Source: Candidatus Reidiella endopervernicosa
GTDB taxonomy: Bacteria > Pseudomonadota > Gammaproteobacteria > GCF-013343005
Length of the DNA: 64,000 nucleotides
Assembly (NCBI RefSeq): GCF_013343005.1
Contig: NZ_CP054491.1
Coordinates: 2,338,501 to 2,402,500 of the forward strand
Direction: 5' to 3'
This document shows, in pieces, positions 58,345 through 64,000 of the stretch (position 1 is the stretch's first letter; every line of letters begins with the position of its first letter). The notes under the pieces were generated by a model. The model did no database searches, was not told the DNA's origin, and saw only the letters and a list, made by a program, of their open reading frames with translations. Position numbers and translations under genes: made by a program.

Positions 58345-59638
58345 CTCGCGACAAGGTAAGGTCGAGGAAATGGGTGGCGCAGGAGATACAGGGGTCGTAG
58401 TTTCTGATCACCGTCTCGGCGTGAAGGCGTATCTCCGCCTCATCCCGGTCGAGCCCAAAACGGTTGAGTGAGAGGCGCAGATCCTCTTCGATACGCATCT
58501 GATTCTGTGCGGTCGGAGGAACGATTCGAGCCGAGACAACCCGCCCATCACCATCCGACTCGTAACGGTGCCAGAGAATACCGCGTGGTGCCTCACTGCA
58601 ACCAAAGCCGATACCGCTACGAGGCGTGATCTCAACGTCGGATCTCGTCGGCTGTCTATATGCCTCAAGTATCCGGATCGCCTCAACGATTGCGTAGTGA
58701 AGCTCCACACCACGTGCAATCAGGCTGTGAAACATATTCTGGCTGGGGAAGCGGATACCACTACGCTCCAGAATCGCCTTAACGGTATCGGGAAGTCGGT
58801 CGAGATTGAGGTTGAGCCGCGCCAACGGTCCGACCAGATAGGGTTGGCCCTCAAGTGTTGAGTGGAGTGCTGTCGAATGCGGCACGTGGTGTTCACTAAA
58901 GTGGCGCTCATACTCCTCAATCGCAATATCGAGTCCACTGCTCGAGACCAGTCGTCCTTCATTCATTGGATATTCATTCGGATGGCGCATCGCCACCGAG
59001 ACAAACGGTTGCTGATCATCAGGCAGATCAAGTGATGCGAGCCAATCTACCAACGCCTCCGCCTCAGGCAACGCCTCATGCAGACGAAGTAGTAACGCAT
59101 CAACATCACCTTGAGAAGGTACATGGTAGAAACCACCGACCTTGGCACCCACTGGATGGACCGAACGACCACCCAGCAGTTTGATCAGATCATTACCCAA
59201 TGCCTGGAGACGCAGACCGCGACGCACCTCATCGGGGTGCTCTTTGGCCACACCGATGACACTGCCAAAACCGAGAAAGTCGGGCAGTGCCAACAGATGC
59301 ATATGCAGCGCATGACTCTCGATCCACTCGCCACAATAGATCAGACGACGCATCTCGCGTACCCACGGACCGGTGTTGGCTCCATAGATCGATTCAAAGG
59401 CGTGCACCGCACTCATCTGGTAGGCGACCGGGCAGATACCGCAGATACGTGCCACGATATCGGGCACCTCACTGAAGTGGCGCCCCTCGAGGAACTTCTC
59501 AAAGTAGCGGGGTGGTTCGAAGATACGCAGACGCAATTCGCTGATCGCTCCACCCTCGATCTTCAGCTCAAGCGCACCCTCCCCCTCGACCCGCGCCAAC
59601 ACCGGGACGTTGATCTCCAGTGTGCGCTGCTCACTCAT
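58337..59638 (-). CDS. [NiFe] hydrogenase large (alpha) subunit, group 3b type
   Basis: The catalytic subunit binding the NiFe(CN)2CO centre. The proximal ligands are in RICGICPVAYQMSAVHAFE near residue 65. The distal ligands are in YDPCISCATHFLDLTLSRDE at the C-terminus, where the maturation protease should cut after the histidine. With 433 residues it matches the cytosolic sulfhydrogenase/NADP-reducing (HydA-like) family. The ATG at 59638 is preceded by GAGGTG at good spacing; a GTG six bases upstream lacks it. The 58337 stop overlaps the protease gene. Confidence 0.92.
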   Translation of the reverse strand: MSEQRTLEINVPVLARVEGEGALELKIEGGAISELRLRIFEPPRYFEKFLEGRHFSEVPDIVARICGICPVAYQMSAVHAFESIYGANTGPWVREMRRLIYCGEWIESHALHMHLLALPDFLGFGSVIGVAKEHPDEVRRGLRLQALGNDLIKLLGGRSVHPVGAKVGGFYHVPSQGDVDALLLRLHEALPEAEALVDWLASLDLPDDQQPFVSVAMRHPNEYPMNEGRLVSSSGLDIAIEEYERHFSEHHVPHSTALHSTLEGQPYLVGPLARLNLNLDRLPDTVKAILERSGIRFPSQNMFHSLIARGVELHYAIVEAIRILEAYRQPTRSDVEITPRSGIGFGCSEAPRGILWHRYESDGDGRVVSARIVPPTAQNQMRIEEDLRLSLNRFGLDRDEAEIRLHAETVIRNYDPCISCATHFLDLTLSRDE

Positions 59639-60431
59639 CTTCACCTCGCCACTTCAGCCCCTCAGCTTTGAACGCCGGGGCGGCACTGTTGATGAGTAGA
59701 AAGTGATCAGCAACCGCCTTGGAGGTAAGCCCCATGGCGTGAAGCTGATGCGCCAGGGCAGCAGTGTTGGTTGAAGCCGCAGGACCGTAACAGGCGTAAC
59801 AACCGCGTCCAACCGAGGGGCAGATCGCACCACAACCGGCGCGGGTGACCGGTCCCATACAGGGTTCTCCTTTGGCGACCATCACACAGACCTTCAGTTG
59901 GCGTTTACACTCACCGCAGAGTGTCTCTGTCTCAGCACGCGGTGTGACACCGGCCAGCAATGAACGCACTGTCTGCAACACCTGCGCCCCATTCACTGGA
60001 CAGCCCCAGAGCTCAAAGTCGACCTTCACATGTGATGCGATCGGTGTGGAGGTTGGCAGCGAATCAATAAACTGTGGTGAGGCGTAGATCGCGGCAGGCC
60101 ACTCACCCGCATCGGCAATATTTCGTAATGCCTGCAGGCCACCGGCAGTGGCACAAACCCCGATGCTCACCAGATAGCGACTACGTTGGCGGATCGCATC
60201 AATACGCCGCTCTTCAGCGGGAGTGGTGACACTCCCTTCAATAAAGGCGATATCGACCTCCGCCTCACTATCGATCACCCCTGCCTCGGCAAAGTGGGCA
60301 ATCTCGACCAGCTCAGCCAGCTCCAACAGCGCCTCACCGGCGTTTAGAAAGGCGAGCTGACAGCCGTCACAGGAGCTGAACTTGTGGACCGCGATACGAG
60401 TTTTTGTCACGGAGAAAGTAGTCATCATCAT
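59631..60431 (-). CDS. [NiFe] hydrogenase small (delta) subunit
   Basis: This 266-residue protein carries the electron-transfer iron-sulfur clusters. It shows FSSCDGCQLAFLN (proximal cluster ligands) near residue 17, VGVCATAGGLQALRN and ASPQFIDSLP, then CKRQLKVCVMVAKGEPCMGPVT, AGCGAICP and CYACYGP. There is no Tat signal, so the enzyme is cytoplasmic. The start ATG overlaps the gamma gene stop (ATGA) and the end overlaps the large subunit, as expected for subunits made in fixed ratio. Confidence 0.92.
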   Translation of the reverse strand: MMMTTFSVTKTRIAVHKFSSCDGCQLAFLNAGEALLELAELVEIAHFAEAGVIDSEAEVDIAFIEGSVTTPAEERRIDAIRQRSRYLVSIGVCATAGGLQALRNIADAGEWPAAIYASPQFIDSLPTSTPIASHVKVDFELWGCPVNGAQVLQTVRSLLAGVTPRAETETLCGECKRQLKVCVMVAKGEPCMGPVTRAGCGAICPSVGRGCYACYGPAASTNTAALAHQLHAMGLTSKAVADHFLLINSAAPAFKAEGLKWRGEDE

Positions 60432-61261
60432 AAACCCGGCTCGCTGAGCAGATCGGCAATCTCAGCGTAGTTAAAAACAGGGCCATCCCTGCAGACAAAC
60501 TTGGCACCGATCTGACAGTGGCCACAGTGGCCAATCGCACACTGCATGTTGCGCTCCATGCTGAGCCAGATGTCATCATCGGAGACACCGCGTGCCATCA
60601 GATGATCGGTGACCGCCACCATCATCCCCTGCGGACCGCAGAGCATGGCGGTGCAGTTCTCTGGATCAAAATCGGCACGATCGATCAGCACCATGATATT
60701 ACCCTGTGCCCAAGGCCATTGCGGCCCGCTCTCTCCTGCTGCAAGTAGAACCTGAGTATCGGGTAGCTCTGCCCACTGTTCATAGCTGCTACGCCAGATC
60801 AGGTCATTGGAGTGTTTGATCCCCTGCATGATAATCAGACGGCCAAACTGTTCTCGGCGTCGTACCACGTAATTAATCATCGATACTGCCGGTGCACAGC
60901 CGAGGCCACCAGTGGCGATCACCACATCACGCCCTACTGCCCCCTGCATCGGCCAGCCACGACCGTAAGGGCCGCGAACACCAAGCCGATCGCCCTGACG
61001 TAACGTCCGTAGACCATTACTCACCCGTCCAACGCCGCGAATGGTGTGGTTATACATATGCTCATCTTCGGGATCGGAGACGATGGAGATCGGTATCTCA
61101 CCCACGCCGGGCAGCCAGAGCATGTTGAACTGGCCCGGTGCAAAACTATAGGCACGATGTACGGCAGGATCGGTGAAACGAAGTCGCAGAGTGAAGATGT
61201 CTCGCGCCTCCTCAATACGCTCGACAATCTCTGCCTCCTGGGGCAGGTAGGGATTAATCAT
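60428..61261 (-). CDS. hydrogenase gamma subunit, FAD/NAD(P)-binding
   Basis: A 277-residue ferredoxin:NADP reductase-like protein. It has the FAD domain AYSFAPGQFNMLWLPGVGEIPIS, the pyridine-nucleotide motif VVIATGGLGCAPAVSMINYV and MLCGPQGMM. The C-terminal Cys cluster MQCAIGHCGHCQIGAKFVC holds a [2Fe-2S] centre as in dihydroorotate dehydrogenase PyrK-type and sulfhydrogenase HydG proteins. It links the hydrogenase to NADP(H). ATG at 61261; the preceding gene stops eight bases inside it. Confidence 0.92.
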   Translation of the reverse strand: MINPYLPQEAEIVERIEEARDIFTLRLRFTDPAVHRAYSFAPGQFNMLWLPGVGEIPISIVSDPEDEHMYNHTIRGVGRVSNGLRTLRQGDRLGVRGPYGRGWPMQGAVGRDVVIATGGLGCAPAVSMINYVVRRREQFGRLIIMQGIKHSNDLIWRSSYEQWAELPDTQVLLAAGESGPQWPWAQGNIMVLIDRADFDPENCTAMLCGPQGMMVAVTDHLMARGVSDDDIWLSMERNMQCAIGHCGHCQIGAKFVCRDGPVFNYAEIADLLSEPGL

Positions 61262-62372
61262 GACTACCCTCCCCGCAGATAATCTCTACCTCTTCGGTCA
61301 GATCAATGCCCACTGGGCACCAGCTGATACAGCGACCACAGCCGACACAGCCTGAACGCCCATACTGTTCATGCCAGCTTCCAAGCTTATGGGTTAGCCA
61401 CTGGCGATAACGAAATTTCGGCTCACTCCGTACATGCAGGCCGTGGATATAGCTGTGCCCCTCACTGAAACAGCTCTCCCACTCACGTAGGTGCTCACCA
61501 CTGGAGCCATCGAGTGCACCTTGATCGAATTCGCGATGACAGAAACAGGTAGGACAGACTGAAGTGCAGTTACCACAGCTTAGACAGCGCTCCGCGACGG
61601 CCTGCCAGTGTTGATGGTGGAGATTGGCAAACAGGCGTCGTTGTAGATCGAGTTTGGGCAGAGCGCGCTGTTGTCGTGCCACCGCTGACTCATGCTGCTG
61701 GTGGGCAAGGTAGCGCTGATCATCGGTGACTTTTTCGAGAGCAAGTTGTGACAGTAGTGCATGACCTGCCACGCTACCGCCGCGTAGCAGAAAACCCTCT
61801 TCCAGTTCGGTCAGCGCAAGATCGTAACTGTGCTCCACCTCCGGCCCATCACCCGTCGAGACACAGAAGCAGCTCGCCGAAGGGTGGCTACAGTCAACGG
61901 CGATGATGAAGAGCGATTCACGACGACGCTGATAATGGAGATCGGGAGATTCCTGTTCCAGAAAGTGTTGATCATGAATCTTCATCGCTGCCAGATCGCA
62001 GGCGCGAACACCAATCACAGCCGTAGGTTCGAGTTGCGGTTCGCTACTCGTAAACTGAAGCTCTCCTGTGTTATCACGCTGATAACGCCACAGCGGCTCC
62101 TGCGGTGCGAAGAGCATCGGTTTGAGTGCCTGCGGGCCATTGGCCCAGGCGAAGTTGCGCCGATCGAATCGTTCTACCAGACGATAGTGGCCTGGTCCCT
62201 GTTCATCACCAATCGCAGTGGGCAACGGTTGACCAGCAGCGAGTGGTTTATAAAGCATCGCCCCACTCTCTTCCTGGGCAGCGAGTAGTTGATACTCTGC
62301 CTGGACTAGCAAGAGCAACAGCTCAGGCAACTGCTCTCTGGGGAGATATCCATGGTAGTCGATCCGATCCAT
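61254..62372 (-). CDS. hydrogenase beta subunit, 4Fe-4S electron carrier
   Basis: A 372-residue protein like sulfhydrogenase HydB and anaerobic sulfite reductase AsrA. It has an N-terminal domain with [20 protein letters not shown], then two 4Fe-4S motifs [15 protein letters not shown] (about 268) and [17 protein letters not shown] (about 340). Such subunits carry electrons between the gamma subunit and the NiFe core or to polysulfide. It is the first gene of the operon; the ATG is at 62372 and only a weak AGGA site is close. Confidence 0.9.
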   Translation of the reverse strand: MDRIDYHGYLPREQLPELLLLLVQAEYQLLAAQEESGAMLYKPLAAGQPLPTAIGDEQGPGHYRLVERFDRRNFAWANGPQALKPMLFAPQEPLWRYQRDNTGELQFTSSEPQLEPTAVIGVRACDLAAMKIHDQHFLEQESPDLHYQRRRESLFIIAVDCSHPSASCFCVSTGDGPEVEHSYDLALTELEEGFLLRGGSVAGHALLSQLALEKVTDDQRYLAHQQHESAVARQQRALPKLDLQRRLFANLHHQHWQAVAERCLSCGNCTSVCPTCFCHREFDQGALDGSSGEHLREWESCFSEGHSYIHGLHVRSEPKFRYRQWLTHKLGSWHEQYGRSGCVGCGRCISWCPVGIDLTEEVEIICGEGSHD

Positions 62373-62385
62373 GGTCCTAGTCTAG

Positions 62386-62401
62386 ATTAATTTAAATTAA
62401 T
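62386..62401. promoter_or_regulatory. 16-bp perfect palindrome upstream of hydrogenase operon
   Basis: ATTAATTTAAATTAAT is a perfect two-fold palindrome starting 14 bases before the first hydrogenase gene. Its AT-rich symmetric form fits a dimeric repressor site in the 5' leader. Confidence 0.45.
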
Positions 62402-62419
62402 ATTTCCATGGTTATTTAA

Positions 62420-62435
62420 CCTCTCTATAGAGAGG
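62420..62435. promoter_or_regulatory. second 16-bp perfect palindrome, hydrogenase/sulfurtransferase intergenic
   Basis: CCTCTCTATAGAGAGG is a second perfect palindrome, centred 34 bases from the first and between divergent hydrogenase and sulfurtransferase genes. It could be an operator for both or a small hairpin. Its central TATA lies where a -10 element for the hydrogenase operon could be. Confidence 0.45.
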
Positions 62436-62518
62436 CTATTTATCAGACACGACAGCGACATAGTGATTGGATAATAATGACACGGTAGTAGCCTAATAAA
62501 ATAACAAACGGAGCTGAA

Positions 62519-63337
62519 ATGAGCGACCCAACCCTGCCCCTTATCGTTGAGCCCGATCTTCTTGAGCTGCATCTAAATCAGGACAATCTGCTCATTCTCG
62601 ATCTCTGCAAGGAGAGCAGCTACCAGAGCGCCCATATTCCAGGCGCTATCTATCTCGATTACGGTCAAATTGTACTCAACCGCAAGCCGGTGTTTGGTCT
62701 GCTTCCCGATGCTTCCAGCTTCTGTCAGCTACTTGCTTCGCTGGGAATCACACCAGATACCCATGTGGTTGCCTATGATGATGAGGGAGGTGGCAAGGCG
62801 GCACGACTGCTCTATACGCTGGAGACGATTGGCCACCCACACTACTCGCTGCTCAACGGTGGACTGCACGCATGGAGTAATGAGGGACATGCCCTCGAGT
62901 CCGAACAGATCAAACCCGTCGCAGCCGAATATCCAGACCGACCATTCACCCAGGCGATCGCCGATCAGCACTATATTGAGTCACAGCTCAATAGCGGTCA
63001 GCTGGCACTACTCGATGCACGTAGCGTCGATGAGTATCGGGGGGTGAAACGCTTTGCCGAGAAAGGTGGTCACATACCTGGCGCGGTCAACATGGAGTGG
63101 ACTCTGGCGATGGATCAGTCGCGCAATCTACGTCTGCTGCCGGCGAGTGAGTTACGAAAGATGCTGGAGGGATTAGGTATCACGCCGGAACACGAGGTGA
63201 TCGTCTACTGCCACAGCCACCACCGCTCAGCACACACCTATATCATGCTGAAGAGTCTCGGCTATCCCAATATCAAGGGCTACCCAGGCTCCTGGTCGGA
63301 GTGGGGGAATCTCCCCAACACACCCGTAGAGGTTTGA
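62519..63337 (+). CDS. sulfurtransferase with two rhodanese domains (SseA-like)
   Basis: It moves sulfane sulfur from thiosulfate or 3-mercaptopyruvate to a thiol or cyanide acceptor. The 272-residue protein has an inactive N-terminal rhodanese domain (LVEPDLLELH to about 130) and an active C-terminal domain with the catalytic cysteine in VYCHSHHRSAHTYIMLKSLGYP (about residue 232). The CHSHHRSA loop differs from classical CRKGVTA and CGSGVTA loops. A good GGAG site precedes the ATG. It ends eight bases from the convergent orn. Confidence 0.93.
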   Translation: MSDPTLPLIVEPDLLELHLNQDNLLILDLCKESSYQSAHIPGAIYLDYGQIVLNRKPVFGLLPDASSFCQLLASLGITPDTHVVAYDDEGGGKAARLLYTLETIGHPHYSLLNGGLHAWSNEGHALESEQIKPVAAEYPDRPFTQAIADQHYIESQLNSGQLALLDARSVDEYRGVKRFAEKGGHIPGAVNMEWTLAMDQSRNLRLLPASELRKMLEGLGITPEHEVIVYCHSHHRSAHTYIMLKSLGYPNIKGYPGSWSEWGNLPNTPVEV

Positions 63338-63345
63338 TTATCTGG

Positions 63346-63891
63346 TTAGACCTTGATGAAGTGCTCACGGTAGTACTGCAACTCACGAATCGAGTCACGC
63401 GTATCGTCGAGCGCCAGATGGTTACCACTCTTCTTAAATCCCTTGGCCATAGCGGGTGCCCAGCGCGCTGCCAGCTCCTTGAGGGTGCTGACATCAAGAT
63501 TGCGATAATGAAAGAACTCTTCGAGCCTGGGCATACCACGAACCATAAAACGTCGGTCCTGGCAGATACTGTTGCCTGCCATCGGTGAGGCACCCTTTGG
63601 CACGTACTGCTCAAGGAAGGCAATCGTCTCCGCCTCTGCCTCTTCCTCACTGTAGTGGCTATCCTTGACCCGCTGGGTTAGCCCAGATGTACCGTGTTGA
63701 TTGGTATTCCACTCATCCATGCCCGCCATGATCTCATCACTCTGATGAATGGCGATGACCGGACCTTCGGCAAGGATATTAAGCTCAGCATCGGTAACGA
63801 TGGTAGCGATCTCGATAATCTTGTCATTATCGGGATCAAGACCGGTCATTTCGAGGTCGATCCATATCAGATTCTTAGAGTTCTGTTCCAT
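63346..63891 (-). CDS. orn: oligoribonuclease Orn
   Basis: Orn degrades 2-5 nt RNAs and pGpG, the product of EAL phosphodiesterases, so it closes c-di-GMP turnover. The 181-residue DnaQ-like protein has the four acidic residues in order: [13 protein letters not shown], then [10 protein letters not shown], then [18 protein letters not shown]. Length and motifs match E. coli Orn. The ATG at 63891 is chosen because it starts just ahead of the conserved N-terminus. Confidence 0.97.
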   Translation of the reverse strand: MEQNSKNLIWIDLEMTGLDPDNDKIIEIATIVTDAELNILAEGPVIAIHQSDEIMAGMDEWNTNQHGTSGLTQRVKDSHYSEEEAEAETIAFLEQYVPKGASPMAGNSICQDRRFMVRGMPRLEEFFHYRNLDVSTLKELAARWAPAMAKGFKKSGNHLALDDTRDSIRELQYYREHFIKV

Positions 63892-63977
63892 GGGTACCCT
63901 TTATATTTCTGTTAGACTAATGACCATTCTAGCAAACGGGCACCGGTGCCGCCGCACTCATCCCTACGAGACCCTTG

Positions 63978-64000
63978 ATGTACGAATTCAGCCTGATTTT
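63978..64000 (+). CDS. start of a gene running off the window (possible)
   Basis: An ATG at 63978 opens the codons for MYEFSLI and the window ends. In related genomes an M48-family metalloprotease commonly lies divergent to orn, and its N-terminus is a short hydrophobic stretch of this kind. Seven codons cannot prove this. Confidence 0.25.

Overview
This window comes from a gammaproteobacterial chromosome of moderate GC content. The evidence is the classic gammaproteobacterial order map-glnD next to rpsB-tsf-pyrH-frr-uppS-cdsA-dxr-rseP-bamA-skp-lpxD-fabZ-lpxA, together with sbcB, orn, dapC/dapD, algD-type alginate genes and many c-di-GMP proteins. A [NiFe] hydrogenase and a pyruvate:ferredoxin oxidoreductase suggest an anaerobic or facultative, redox-flexible (perhaps sulfur-oxidising or host-associated) lineage. 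The species cannot be named from the sequence alone.

Layout. 1-12346 (minus): translation and envelope operon, from rpsB down to a truncated lpxA at the window edge, with hairpins after rpsB and after tsf. Several genes here use TTG or GTG starts. 12588-16121 (plus): map and glnD. 16149-27950 (minus): a rearranged alginate-type exopolysaccharide locus (alg44, algG, algE, algK, algD, a beta-helix protein, alg8). The bifunctional GDP-mannose enzyme gene algA (28237-29661) diverges from it. 29696-33916 (minus): a VOC protein, then a cassette of PqqD-like protein, HprK-like kinase, GT2 glycosyltransferase and nucleotidyltransferase, resembling the uncharacterised 'HPr-rel-A' system. 34097-39485: DMT transporter, dapC, dapD, DUF1249 protein, pgm. 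39527-51568: four large c-di-GMP signalling genes plus a PhnD-like binding protein. 51619-57833: a DHOD-like protein and nifJ, then divergent sbcB. 58006-62372 (minus): a group 3b-like NADP-linked [NiFe] hydrogenase operon with its maturation protease. 62519-63891: sulfurtransferase and orn.

The most striking signal is a roughly 270-bp repeat present twice in opposite orientations. One copy splits the PilZ c-di-GMP receptor domain of alg44 (27522-27787). The other cuts off the last beta-strand region of the algE-like porin (22610-22886). The coding sequence on both sides of each copy is still recognisable, and taking the repeat out can restore the frame in both genes. Other decay signs are an in-frame TGA inside the conserved GGDEF core of a PAS-GGDEF-EAL gene (45453), a phosphoenolpyruvate synthase remnant (42695-42904) and a probable frameshift in the hydrogenase maturation protease (about 58006). 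Exopolysaccharide and c-di-GMP functions therefore look like they are being lost or switched in this lineage.

The working parts connect as follows. Pgm and AlgA supply sugar phosphates and GDP-mannose. AlgD oxidises GDP-mannose to GDP-mannuronate. Alg8 with Alg44 would polymerise it under c-di-GMP control. AlgG and AlgK act in the periplasm and AlgE would export. AlgX, AlgL and the acetylation genes algI/J/F are not in the window.
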